Origin: Elusimicrobiota bacterium
GTDB lineage: Bacteria > Elusimicrobiota > Endomicrobiia > Endomicrobiales > Endomicrobiaceae
Direction of reading: 5' to 3'
NCBI GenBank assembly: GCA_017528425.1
Contig: JAFXOV010000049.1
Coordinates: 1-64,000 of the forward strand
DNA length: 64,000 nt
Position 1 is the first letter of the stretch, and each line of letters starts with the position of its first letter. The translations under genes and the position numbers were made by a program. Shown here one piece after another: positions 1-7,959 of this stretch. Below the pieces are notes generated by a model. It did not search any database. It was not told where the DNA came from and saw only the letters and a program-made list of their open reading frames with translations.

Positions 1-350
1 AAAAAATATTTTGGGAAGTCGGTGCAAATCCCATATTTACTGTAGGTAAAAAAAGTTTTGTTAACGAATATAACAAATTTATAAACGGAACAAATGTTTT
101 TGAAGATATAGATATGAGATATCCTAACATAAGTGTGGAGTCGGTTATAGAAAAAAATCCCGATGTAATTATGTTAGTTAATATGGGTGATGTAAGCGAC
201 CAGGAAATTTTAAAATGGAACAAATATAAAAATATATCGGCAGTAAAAAACAATAAAATTTTTTTGTTGGAAGCAGATGATATTTTTACACCTACTCCAA
301 AAAAGTTTTTGAACGGCATAAAAGTTTTACAAAATAAATTAAATATTTAA
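1..350 (+). CDS. btuF: Cobalamin/Fe3+-siderophore ABC transporter substrate-binding protein, 3' end
   Basis: Partial gene entering from the left edge; codons begin at base 3 and the first in-frame Met is only at 114, so the true start lies outside the window. The visible reading frame gives about 115 residues of the C-terminal lobe of a class III periplasmic binding protein: a VGANP motif near the edge, then YPNISVE and NPDVIM, the usual pattern of BtuF/FepB-type proteins just before the last lobe. It would bind cobalamin or a chelated metal in the periplasm and deliver it to the permease encoded at 3009. The cobalamin riboswitch and TonB receptor downstream favour vitamin B12 as ligand; that choice is inferred from context. 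Confidence 0.8.
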   Translation, partial: KIFWEVGANPIFTVGKKSFVNEYNKFINGTNVFEDIDMRYPNISVESVIEKNPDVIMLVNMGDVSDQEILKWNKYKNISAVKNNKIFLLEADDIFTPTPKKFLNGIKVLQNKLNI

Positions 351-401
351 AATTCAGAATTATTGGAAAATGTAATTTGATAGAAAATTTAGTGCAAAAT
401 T

Positions 402-1574
402 ATGAATAACATTTTTAAAATTATTTTTATAACTGTTTTTATACCTTTTGTGTTGAGTTCTTGTATTTATCAAACTTTTATATCGGTATCTACAGGGGAA
501 AATCATACTGTAGGACTAACAAAAGACGGAATAGTTTCCGCTTGCGGAGAAAATAATTATGGGCAATGTAAAGTAAGAAGATGGAAAAATATTATATTTA
601 TAGCAGCGGGGAATGCGCATACTCTCGGGATAAAAAAAGACGGAACTGTTATTGCAACAGGTAAAAACGATGAAGGACAATGTAATGTGCAAGATTGGGA
701 AAACATTACGGCTCTTTCTGCTGGAGACGATTATACTGTCGGATTAAAACAAGACGGGACTGTTATTGCAACAGGTAAAAATAATGAAGGCCAATGCAAT
801 GTTGAAGATTGGAAAGATATCATAGCAATATCTGCAGGAGACAGACATACTTTAGGATTGAAACAAGATGGGACTGTTGTTGCAACAGGTAAAAATGATG
901 ACGGGCAATGTGATGTGCAAAATTGGGAAAACATTGCAGCTCTTTCTGCAGGTAACGATTTTACCGTCGGATTAAAAAAGGACGGAACTGTTATTGCAAC
1001 AGGTAAAAATAATGAAGGTCAATGTAATGTTGAAGATTGGAAAGATATTATCAAAATCTCTGCAGGAGATGATTATAGTGTCGGATTAAAAAAAGATGGA
1101 ACCGTTGTCGCAATAGGAAATAATGATAAAAATCAATGTAATGTTAAACAATGGGATGAAATTGTAGATGTATCGGCAGGTAAAGCACATACTATATGTG
1201 TAAACAAGTATGGATCACTTGGTGATGCGGGTTACAATGGTAATGGACAATGTAATGTGAGCAAATTCTTAATAATTGCTTTGTTTGACGGAATATTGAA
1301 CGATAAAATATTTGAGAAAGTTTCCGATAATTTGGATAAAAACCAACAACTTAATGAATTAGATAATATATTAAAAATTTTTCGTTCTGAAGATTTGAAG
1401 TATATAATGCTTGCTGTTTTTGTCCTCGTTTTTAATTTAACACTGGTTTATATGCTTCTTACTGCTGAAAATGACAAAACTAAAAAAAGGTCAAAAGATA
1501 AAGTTAATAATAAAAAATCTGTAAATGATGTTGAACAGGTTAAGGAAATAAATAAGTTAATAATAAAGAAATAG
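402..1574 (+). CDS. RCC1-repeat lipoprotein with C-terminal membrane segment (paralog 1)
   Basis: 390 residues. The N-terminus is a lipoprotein signal with lipobox LSSC (Cys at about residue 21). Residues about 28-290 are seven tandem RCC1-like units of 38 residues, each carrying an AGxxHTxGL segment, a DGTVxATG segment and a GQCxV segment followed by W; seven units fit a seven-bladed propeller. A hydrophobic stretch at about 327-348 and a short charged tail ending in KEINKLIIKK follow. In DNA the units recur every 114 bp (near-identical strings at 642, 756, 870 and 984). No enzyme motif is visible and the role is unknown; a protein-interaction propeller at the cell envelope is the plain inference. 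It sits between the B12 binding protein and the permease. Confidence 0.85.
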   Translation: MNNIFKIIFITVFIPFVLSSCIYQTFISVSTGENHTVGLTKDGIVSACGENNYGQCKVRRWKNIIFIAAGNAHTLGIKKDGTVIATGKNDEGQCNVQDWENITALSAGDDYTVGLKQDGTVIATGKNNEGQCNVEDWKDIIAISAGDRHTLGLKQDGTVVATGKNDDGQCDVQNWENIAALSAGNDFTVGLKKDGTVIATGKNNEGQCNVEDWKDIIKISAGDDYSVGLKKDGTVVAIGNNDKNQCNVKQWDEIVDVSAGKAHTICVNKYGSLGDAGYNGNGQCNVSKFLIIALFDGILNDKIFEKVSDNLDKNQQLNELDNILKIFRSEDLKYIMLAVFVLVFNLTLVYMLLTAENDKTKKRSKDKVNNKKSVNDVEQVKEINKLIIKK

Positions 1575-1597
1575 ATAAAGGAGCTTTAGAAAAACAC

Positions 1598-2989
1598 ATG
1601 AATAAAATTTTAAAGTTTATTTTTATAAGTGTTTTTACCATATTTGTTTTATCTTCTTGTTCAGATAAGGACGCTTTTGTAGATATTTGTGTGGGAAACG
1701 AACATTCCATAGTATTAACAAAAAACGGAGCAGTATATGGTATCGGAGACAATAAATCCGGAGAATGTAATGTTAAAAATTGGAGAGACATTATTGCAAT
1801 AGCTGCAGGAGACATACATAGTGTAGGATTAAAGAAAGACGGAACTGTTGTTGCTTGTGGAGACAATGAAGACAAACAATGCGATGTTCAAGATTGGAAA
1901 GATATTGTTGCAATAGCTGCCGGAAATGCATGCACTTTTGGTGTAAAAAAAGATGGAACTGTTGTTGCAATTGGTAAAAATAATGAAGGACAATGTGACA
2001 TTCAAGATTGGAAAGATATTGTTGCAATAGCTGCCGGAAAAGATCATACTGTAGGATTGAAAAAAGACGGAACTGTTGTTGCTTGCGGGAATAATAATTT
2101 CGGACAATGCAATGTTGAAGATTGGGAAGATATTATAGATATATGTGCCGGTGATGAACATACGGTAGGTTTAAAGAGTGATAAAACCGTAGTTGCTGTA
2201 GGAAATGATGATGAGTCCCAAAGTTTTGTTAAAGATTGGCGAAAGATTATATCAATAGCTGCCGGCAGGAAACATACGGTAGGATTAAGAGAAGATGGAA
2301 TTGTTGTTGCTCGCGGAGATAATAGTTTTCAACAATGTGAGGTTGGAGGTTTTGAAAAAATTTCTGCAATATATGCAGGAAAAGACAATACGATTTTATT
2401 CGGTCGAAATGGAGAAATAAATGCCAGAGGTGCCGATAGAAACAGGCAATGCGATGTCAGATATCTTTCGCGAATAGGTTTTTTTGATAAAATAGGAAAC
2501 GATGAGAGACTTAAAAGTTTTAACAATTTTGCGAATAAATTGGAAAAAGAATGGGAAACATTTAGAACTGAATTTAGAGAGATTTCAGACGGGATTATTT
2601 TTCTGATATTGTTTGCTATCGGAGCATTTGTTTTATTTGGATTATATAAACTTGCCGTAAAACAAGAAGAAGAAGCCAAGAAAAATTATAATGGGAAAAT
2701 AAAAAATATTAAGTACAGTACATCAGGTATAGATATATTGGCCGAAAACAGTAAGAATGAAGCCGTAATAAAAGCAAGTGAAAAAAAACATGAAAAATAT
2801 CCCGAGAAGATAGATATGTTGGCAGAAACCACAAGGGAAGCAGCCATAATAAAAGCAAAAGAAAATGCAATTAAAAGACAAGAAAGAGAAGAAAAAAATA
2901 TAAAAATAAAGGCAAACAAAAAAAGAGAAAAAGAGATGAAAGAACTTCGTGAAAAGTGTAAAGAAATAAATAAATCAATAATAAAATAA
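1598..2989 (+). CDS. RCC1-repeat lipoprotein with coiled-coil tail (paralog 2)
   Basis: 463 residues, 23 bp after paralog 1. Lipobox LSSC is at about residues 18-21, followed by seven RCC1-like units of about 38 residues (residues 28-290). A transmembrane segment lies near residues 330-350 and a Lys/Glu-rich helical tail of about 110 residues follows, with two related heptad-like blocks (IDILAENS and IDMLAETT). The last residues, KEINKSIIK, match the end of paralog 1, so the two genes share both ends and probably arose by duplication. A GGAG lies 14 nt before the ATG, a long spacing. If the lipid anchor is in the outer or inner membrane as predicted, the extra membrane helix makes the topology unusual. 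Function unknown. Confidence 0.85.
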   Translation: MNKILKFIFISVFTIFVLSSCSDKDAFVDICVGNEHSIVLTKNGAVYGIGDNKSGECNVKNWRDIIAIAAGDIHSVGLKKDGTVVACGDNEDKQCDVQDWKDIVAIAAGNACTFGVKKDGTVVAIGKNNEGQCDIQDWKDIVAIAAGKDHTVGLKKDGTVVACGNNNFGQCNVEDWEDIIDICAGDEHTVGLKSDKTVVAVGNDDESQSFVKDWRKIISIAAGRKHTVGLREDGIVVARGDNSFQQCEVGGFEKISAIYAGKDNTILFGRNGEINARGADRNRQCDVRYLSRIGFFDKIGNDERLKSFNNFANKLEKEWETFRTEFREISDGIIFLILFAIGAFVLFGLYKLAVKQEEEAKKNYNGKIKNIKYSTSGIDILAENSKNEAVIKASEKKHEKYPEKIDMLAETTREAAIIKAKENAIKRQEREEKNIKIKANKKREKEMKELREKCKEINKSIIK

Positions 2990-3008
2990 AATTTTACTTT
3001 GTAAAACG

Positions 3009-4001
3009 ATGAACAAGATTTTTAAGTTTGGCTTACTGCTTATAATATTGGTTATAACATTTATAATTGCGATGATATCGGGTATAAGTGATATATCCGT
3101 TATGGAAATGTTAAAGTCTTTATTTTCAACCGGTGACGGTAATACTTACACAATAATAAATCAAATAAGATTACCGAGAGTTATTCTTGCCATAGTTGCA
3201 GGCGCAGGTCTTGCTTGCAGCGGATGTGTTTTTCAGGGAGTGCTTAGGAATCCGTTAGCGGATCCTTTCACATTAGGTATTTCGGGCGGTGCGGCTTTCG
3301 GTGCATCTATAGGTTTTGCTTTCGGAATAACAAAACTTTCTTGGATATTTTTACCGTTGTTAGGATTTTTAGGTGCATTGTTATCGGTAGGTTTAGTCTA
3401 TATACTTAACATGAAAAAAGAGTTTGATTCCAATACCATGATACTTTCCGGGGTTGTTGCAAGTTATATTTTTTCTTCCGCGGTAATGTTGGTATTTTCA
3501 ATATCTTCTTCGGATCAATTGTATTCGGCTTTTATGTGGCTTATGGGAAATCTTGCTTTTTTTGATGAACGACTTTTGCCTATGGTAATAATTTTAGTTA
3601 TGGCAGGTGTTGTAATTTTGTGTTGCTTGGGTAATGTTATAAATATAATAAGTTTAGGTAACGAAAAATCTAATTCTTTAGGTATAAATACGGCAAGAAC
3701 GGTAAAATATATTTTCTTGTTAAGTTCGTTAATAACGGCATGTATTGTAAGTTGTTGCGGAGTTATAGGTTTTGTAGGTCTTATGATACCGCACATTACA
3801 AGAAAATTTGTGGGAAATAATAACAAAATATTAATGCCATTTTCCGCAGTTGTCGGTTCAATATTTTTGTTGATATGCGATACTGTAAGCAGAACGGTAA
3901 TTGCTCCCGTGGAAATTCCGATAGGTGTAATAACAAGCATAATCGGCGGTGTATTTTTTGTTTTCTTACTGTTAAGAAAAGCAGGTAAAATATCTATATG
4001 A
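3009..4001 (+). CDS. btuC: FecCD/BtuC-family ABC transporter permease
   Basis: 330 residues with about nine to ten hydrophobic segments, as in BtuC/FecCD permeases (usual length 320-350). Family landmarks: RLPR near residue 57, GVLRNPLADP with LGISGGAAFGAS at about 80-100, and GVIGFVGLMIPHITR at about 255-270, the loop that contacts the ATPase. It forms the inner-membrane channel for the cobalamin or siderophore delivered by the upstream binding protein. The last codons overlap the ATPase start by 4 bp (ATGA), showing translational coupling. Substrate identity rests on the nearby cobalamin riboswitch; sequence alone does not separate B12 from iron chelates. Confidence 0.93.
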   Translation: MNKIFKFGLLLIILVITFIIAMISGISDISVMEMLKSLFSTGDGNTYTIINQIRLPRVILAIVAGAGLACSGCVFQGVLRNPLADPFTLGISGGAAFGASIGFAFGITKLSWIFLPLLGFLGALLSVGLVYILNMKKEFDSNTMILSGVVASYIFSSAVMLVFSISSSDQLYSAFMWLMGNLAFFDERLLPMVIILVMAGVVILCCLGNVINIISLGNEKSNSLGINTARTVKYIFLLSSLITACIVSCCGVIGFVGLMIPHITRKFVGNNNKILMPFSAVVGSIFLLICDTVSRTVIAPVEIPIGVITSIIGGVFFVFLLLRKAGKISI

Positions 4002-4771
4002 TAAAAATAGAAAATGTTTCATTATCTTATGATAAAAGAAAAGTTCTCGAAGATATATCTTTAAATTTAAAAGATAAATCTTTTATAGGTATTATCGGCA
4101 AAAACGGAACGGGAAAAAGTACATTGTTAAAATCGATAGTCGGACTTTTAAAACCCGTAAAAGGAAATATTTTTATTGATGATAAAAATGTTTATGATAT
4201 GAAAAAAAATGTTTTGGCAAAGAAAATTTCTTTTATGCCGCAAACTATGCAGTTTGACTTTTCTTTTAATGTTAAAGATTTTATTATGTTCGGAAGATAT
4301 CCTTATACAAATATGTTCAAGTTGGCAAGTGCGGAAGATTTTAAAATAGTTGAAGATGTGATGAAACTTACAGAAACATCGGAGTTTGTGGAAAGAAATA
4401 TGAATGAACTTTCCGGAGGAGAAAGGCAAAAAGTTTTGTTGGCACAAACCTTGGTTCAACAAACCGATATTGTTGCTCTTGATGAACCGACATCTCATCT
4501 TGATATCGGCAGCCAGGCAACAATATTTAAGTTGTTAAAAATGTTAAACGAAAAATATAATAAAACAATTATTACCACTGTCCATGATTTGAATTTAGCA
4601 GGTGAATTTTGTTCGGATATAGTTTTTCTCGATGATAAAAAGGTTATCAATTTCGGACCTGCAGAAAAAGTTTTGAATTATAAAGATATAGAAAAAGTTT
4701 ATGATGTAAAAGTTGTTGTTCATACTAATCCGGTATCGAAAAAGCCCGTAGTTATACCGGTATACAATTAG
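3998..4771 (+). CDS. btuD: Cobalamin/Fe3+ ABC transporter ATP-binding protein
   Basis: 257 residues, a complete ABC ATPase. Walker A is GKNGTGKST at about residues 36-44, the Q-loop lies in SFMPQTMQFDF, the signature is LSGGERQKVLLAQ at about 138-150, Walker B is DIVALDEP at about 157-164, and the switch His is in TTVHDLN. It powers the permease encoded just upstream, with which it overlaps by 4 bp. It is the last gene of the transporter operon; the next 560 bp are noncoding and contain the cobalamin riboswitch. Confidence 0.93.
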   Translation: MIKIENVSLSYDKRKVLEDISLNLKDKSFIGIIGKNGTGKSTLLKSIVGLLKPVKGNIFIDDKNVYDMKKNVLAKKISFMPQTMQFDFSFNVKDFIMFGRYPYTNMFKLASAEDFKIVEDVMKLTETSEFVERNMNELSGGERQKVLLAQTLVQQTDIVALDEPTSHLDIGSQATIFKLLKMLNEKYNKTIITTVHDLNLAGEFCSDIVFLDDKKVINFGPAEKVLNYKDIEKVYDVKVVVHTNPVSKKPVVIPVYN

Positions 4772-4915
4772 CAATTAGAAATTAGTAATTAGCAATTAAG
4801 GGGGAAAAATTAAAAATAACAATTTGTAATTTTTAATTATAAATTGTACATTATACATTGTCGTGTAGTTGTAGTTAATTATAAATTGTAAATTATAAAT
4901 TATCAATTGTAGTTA
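4772..4915. repeat. AT-rich intergenic tract with TAAATTGTAAATTATAAATT-type repeats
   Basis: Non-coding tract between btuD and the riboswitch. It is built from short interleaved words, AATTAGCAATTAG-like near 4770-4798 and ATTATAAATTGTAAATTAT-like near 4838-4900, plus TACATTATACATTG. Related words occur at 37786-37830, 49460-49497 and 55084-55102, always in spacers. They are partly palindromic. No gene or protein motif is seen; nature unknown. Confidence 0.55.
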
Positions 4916-5060
4916 TAACGGTGTACGGGAAAGCTGTGAGAATCGGCTACAGTCCGGCTACTGTATTGAGTGTAGTAATTAAATATTTTCACTGATTATC
5001 AAAAGAATCGGGAAGGAAATATTTGCAGTAAAAACTCTAAGTCAGGAGACCGACCGTTAA
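4916..5060 (+). promoter_or_regulatory. Cobalamin (AdoCbl) riboswitch
   Basis: The closing P1 helix pairs TAACGG (4916-4921) with CCGTTA (5054-5059) perfectly. Between them are the core signatures: GGGAA at 4927, GTGAGAATC, a GTCCGGCTACTGTA stretch at 4952-4965, and the B12 box AGTCAGGAGACC at 5040-5051. These match the cobalamin riboswitch class by pattern. It lies upstream of the TonB-receptor gene, so ligand binding presumably lowers receptor expression. The segment after the aptamer (AACC at 5077-5080 able to pair with GGTT at 5088-5091 around a GAGGAGG) looks like a ribosome-site-sequestering platform; that part is inference. Confidence 0.93.
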
Positions 5061-5094
5061 TCTAAAATAAGAATAAAACCCCGAGGAGGTTATT

Positions 5095-5124
5095 ATGAAA
5101 AAATCATTTATTGTTGACGGATAG
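5095..5124 (+). CDS. Nine-codon ORF behind the riboswitch (leader peptide or dead start)
   Basis: ATG at 5095, preceded at 5 nt by a very strong GAGGAGG (5083-5089), opens a reading frame MKKSFIVDG followed by TAG. It is immediately followed by a perfect 10-bp hairpin (5126-5149). The ribosome site is the one the riboswitch could control, yet the receptor itself starts 244 bp later with its own site. It may be a regulatory leader peptide coupling the riboswitch to the receptor, or the remnant start of an older coding sequence cut by inserted palindromes. No homology can be claimed for nine residues. Confidence 0.4.
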   Translation: MKKSFIVDG

Positions 5125-5125
5125 T

Positions 5126-5310
5126 GACAAATTGTAGAAACAATTTGTCGTTTAAAAGTTGAAAAGTTTAAAAGGTTTCATATATTTTTTGCTGAAATAA
5201 AAAATATATGTGCTTATTAAAAATTGCAAAGCAATTTTTACCGAAAACCATTAAACCATTCAACAGAGCAAAGCTCGTTCAACTGTTCAACTATGAACTT
5301 TAGTTCATAG
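5126..5310. repeat. Cluster of short perfect palindromes before the TonB receptor
   Basis: Five hairpin-forming palindromes occur in 185 bp: 5126-5135/5140-5149 (10 bp, loop AGAA), 5179-5190/5199-5210 (12 bp), 5219-5227/5231-5239 (9 bp, loop AAA), 5266-5269/5273-5276 (GAGC-AAA-GCTC) and 5291-5299/5302-5310 (9 bp). No ORF of note. They separate the riboswitch and its strong ribosome site from the receptor. They could be leader structure or a pile-up of small mobile palindromes. Confidence 0.6.
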
Positions 5311-5338
5311 TATTTAAAAAGGAGAAAAAAGAAAGAAA

Positions 5339-7180
5339 ATGAGAAAGTTTATAAGTTTATTGGCAGTATTAAGTTTAGCAGTATCTGCATTTACTCAAAC
5401 CGTAATTGCAGCAGATTACGATGAAGATGAAAACGAGGAAACAGTGTTTTTATCTCTAACAAAAACGGCAGAACCGTTAAGTGATTTAACAACAAATTTA
5501 ACTGTTATTACTGAAGAAGAAATTAAAGAAAAAAGTGCAAACACACTTGGCGATATACTTGAGGGAGAACTTGGTATATCTTATAAAAGTACAGGTCCTT
5601 TAGGACAAAGTCAATCTATTTTTATGAGAGGAGCATCATCTGCTCAAACATTAGTTTTAGTTGATGGCAGAAGAGTAAATTCTATATCTAGCGGGGATGC
5701 AGATTTTACCGCAATTCCTGCAAGTATGATAGAAAGGGTTGAAATTATAAGAGGTTCCGGTACTGCACTTTACGGAACGGGAGCTTTCGGCGGAGTAATC
5801 AATGTTATTACGAAAAAAGCTACTCCTTTAACACCGAATGTTAATCCGTATTTTTCTTACGGAACATTTAATACAATAAATGCAGGTGTAACCGGTGCTT
5901 ATGCAAACGATACAGTATCTATATTGGTTGCACCATCTATGTTGTCTTCGGATGGTTATAGACCAAATTCTTTTTATAATTCAAAAAATATATTTGCTAA
6001 AATCGGCGTAAATTTAACCGAAAATTCCGAAATAGTGTTGTCGGGACAAGCATATAATGCAGATATCGGTAATCCGGGAGAAAAACAACCTTCTCCTAAG
6101 TTAACAAAAAACTGGGAAGACGATAATTATTTAAAACTTGATTACAATACAAAAATAGAGGATTTTAATATTTTGGTTTCCGGGTATAATGCAAATTATG
6201 TTATGGAATATATGGAAAATAACGGTTATGAACATGATAAATATAACACAGTAAATACCGGAGTAAAAGGGAATGTTACTTATAAAGATTTTTTAACTTT
6301 AGGTTTGGAATGGGACAAAACGGAGTTTAAACATGACAATTTTATAGTAACACCCAATGAGGTAACAAATAAAATTAGAGAAAATGCAGCAGCTTATTTA
6401 CAAGCAATTTTAACATTTGGAGATTTAACATTAATTCCTGTTGTTAGAGGAGATACCAGTACGGATTTCGGAGAAATTTTTACTCCGGCACTTTCTGTAA
6501 TTTATAAATTAACCGATGAAATAAAACTTTCGGGTAATGCAAGTAAAGTTTTTAGAGCACCAAGTTTTAATGATTTATATTGGCCGGGATCTGAAAATCC
6601 GGATTTAAAACCTGAGAAAGGTTGGTCGTATGATTTAGGTGTAGAATATTCCGTAAATAAGTTTACAGGTATGGTAACAGGTTTTTACATTGAAGCAGAA
6701 GATTTAATAAATTGGGCTCCGTTAGATCCGTCTGACCCATGGGGGATTTGGATACCTTCAAATGTAAATAAATCAAAACAGTATGGTTATGAAGTCGGTT
6801 TAAGATATGATATGTGCAAAGAAATAAGTCATAAATTAAATTATACTTATACAAGAGCTGAAGATACTGAAACACATAAAGATATTGCTTATATACCTAT
6901 GCATAATTTAAATTATGCAATAACCGTAAAACCGATGGAAGGATTAAAAATATCGGCAGATGTTTCTTATGTAACTACTACGGCAACTTCCGAATGGGGA
7001 GCGCCGGAATATTTGGATGATTATTGTTTAGTAAATGCGAGAGTTGATTACCAAGTAATGAAAAATGTTTCTTTGTGGGTTAGAGGAAACAACTTAACTA
7101 ATAATGACACATACCAACTAACATATCGTTACCCGATGCCGGGAATTACAGGAACAGCAGGTATCGATGTAAGATTCTAA
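5339..7180 (+). CDS. btuB: TonB-dependent outer-membrane receptor, BtuB-like
   Basis: 613 residues, close to E. coli BtuB (614). A signal peptide (MRKFISLLAVLSLAVSA, cleavage after VIAA at about residue 25) precedes a short acidic linker and the plug: VFLSLTKTAEP, ITEEEI, FMRGASSAQTLVLVDGRR and RGSGTALYGTGAFGGVINV. The rest is amphipathic barrel strands; the C-terminus is Phe, as needed for Bam-dependent insertion. GGAG lies 12-13 nt before the ATG. It would take up cobalamin across the outer membrane with TonB energy; the riboswitch 280 bp upstream and the BtuCD pair support B12 as ligand. TonB/ExbBD are not in the window. Confidence 0.9.
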   Translation: MRKFISLLAVLSLAVSAFTQTVIAADYDEDENEETVFLSLTKTAEPLSDLTTNLTVITEEEIKEKSANTLGDILEGELGISYKSTGPLGQSQSIFMRGASSAQTLVLVDGRRVNSISSGDADFTAIPASMIERVEIIRGSGTALYGTGAFGGVINVITKKATPLTPNVNPYFSYGTFNTINAGVTGAYANDTVSILVAPSMLSSDGYRPNSFYNSKNIFAKIGVNLTENSEIVLSGQAYNADIGNPGEKQPSPKLTKNWEDDNYLKLDYNTKIEDFNILVSGYNANYVMEYMENNGYEHDKYNTVNTGVKGNVTYKDFLTLGLEWDKTEFKHDNFIVTPNEVTNKIRENAAAYLQAILTFGDLTLIPVVRGDTSTDFGEIFTPALSVIYKLTDEIKLSGNASKVFRAPSFNDLYWPGSENPDLKPEKGWSYDLGVEYSVNKFTGMVTGFYIEAEDLINWAPLDPSDPWGIWIPSNVNKSKQYGYEVGLRYDMCKEISHKLNYTYTRAEDTETHKDIAYIPMHNLNYAITVKPMEGLKISADVSYVTTTATSEWGAPEYLDDYCLVNARVDYQVMKNVSLWVRGNNLTNNDTYQLTYRYPMPGITGTAGIDVRF

Positions 7181-7200
7181 TTTTAGATTTAAATAAAAAA

Positions 7201-7237
7201 CAGGTTGCAGATTTTGTCTGCAACCTGTCTTTTCTAT
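7201..7237. terminator. Bidirectional rho-independent terminator
   Basis: Perfect 11-bp stem CAGGTTGCAGA/TCTGCAACCTG with loop TTTTG, flanked by an A-run on the left and a T-rich run on the right. It serves the receptor gene on the plus strand and the pilin-like gene on the minus strand, which converge here. Confidence 0.92.
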
Positions 7238-7255
7238 TTTTAAAAAATATTATTG

Positions 7256-7789
7256 CTATTTGGTGACAAAAAAATCTACCAGTTTTATCATTTCTTTTAA
7301 TGCTACATCAGAGCTGGAAACATTGTTATGTGTAATCTCGTTTTCTTTGGTTATATAGAAAGAATTTGCTTGACGTTCACCAGCTTGATCTTCATCAACA
7401 TATGTAATACGAAGCATTGCATCAATATTACCTATTTTTCGTATTCTTTGTATTTTTATATCAGTAAAAATTTTAGTTGCATTATCGATTGAATATTTGA
7501 AGTCCCTGGTTTGTACGGTCTTGTTTTTTGGTTTTTCATTGGTAACGGCTGTTTCTTTAACACCATCAATATCCAAAGTCAAATCACCGAAATTTTCAGC
7601 AAATTTATCGTTTAATACATGGAATTCTTTTTGTGCGTTTATAATATCACCTACCACAGTATAGGCTTCAGCAAATCTTGATTTTTCAACAGAGCTGTCA
7701 TAAAAACCCTTACTTATAATAGACAATAGTGCAAGAATCATCATTACTATTGCAATTTCAACAAGAGTATAACCTTTTCTATTTTTCAT
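7256..7789 (-). CDS. Type IV pilin-like / pseudopilin protein
   Basis: 177 residues from the ATG at 7789. That start has AAGGAG at 5 nt, whereas the in-frame GTG at 7795 would abut the ribosome site. After a short basic leader (MKNRKG) comes the class III prepilin signal YTLVEIAIVMMILALLS, with Glu five residues after the peptidase cleavage site, then a hydrophobic alpha-1 helix and a polar globular domain (residues 40-177). It would be processed by PilD and assembled into a pilus or secretion pseudopilus. It stands alone: no other pilus gene is nearby, a monocistronic pattern reported for Elusimicrobia, which carry many such genes. Specific role unknown. Confidence 0.85.
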   Translation of the reverse strand: MKNRKGYTLVEIAIVMMILALLSIISKGFYDSSVEKSRFAEAYTVVGDIINAQKEFHVLNDKFAENFGDLTLDIDGVKETAVTNEKPKNKTVQTRDFKYSIDNATKIFTDIKIQRIRKIGNIDAMLRITYVDEDQAGERQANSFYITKENEITHNNVSSSDVALKEMIKLVDFFVTK

Positions 7790-7912
7790 AAACACTCCTT
7801 AAAACACGCTCATATTACAATAATAGTATTATAACAAAATAAAATCAATGATTTTTTTATCAATGTTGCAAGTAAACAAATTGTTGTTATTATTCTCGTT
7901 TTTTTAGTAAAA

Positions 7913-7918
7913 TATAAT
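7913..7918 (+). promoter_or_regulatory. -10 element for aspS
   Basis: Perfect TATAAT, 42 bp before the aspS start and followed by a clear GAGG ribosome site at about 7949. No good -35 is visible at the expected distance (TTATTC). The 7796-7959 spacer otherwise holds nothing recognised. Confidence 0.5.
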
Positions 7919-7959
7919 GAAATATAAACAAACTAATTTTATATAGATAGAGGATTAAG

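Noticed and set aside
600-1060. 114-bp tandem repeats as a possible CRISPR or satellite
   Set aside because: They are in-frame coding units without spacers.
731-2919. Open frames on the minus strand across the RCC1 genes
   Set aside because: They are mirror frames of the 114-bp repeats with low-complexity Ser/Phe/Gln-rich translations and no ribosome sites.
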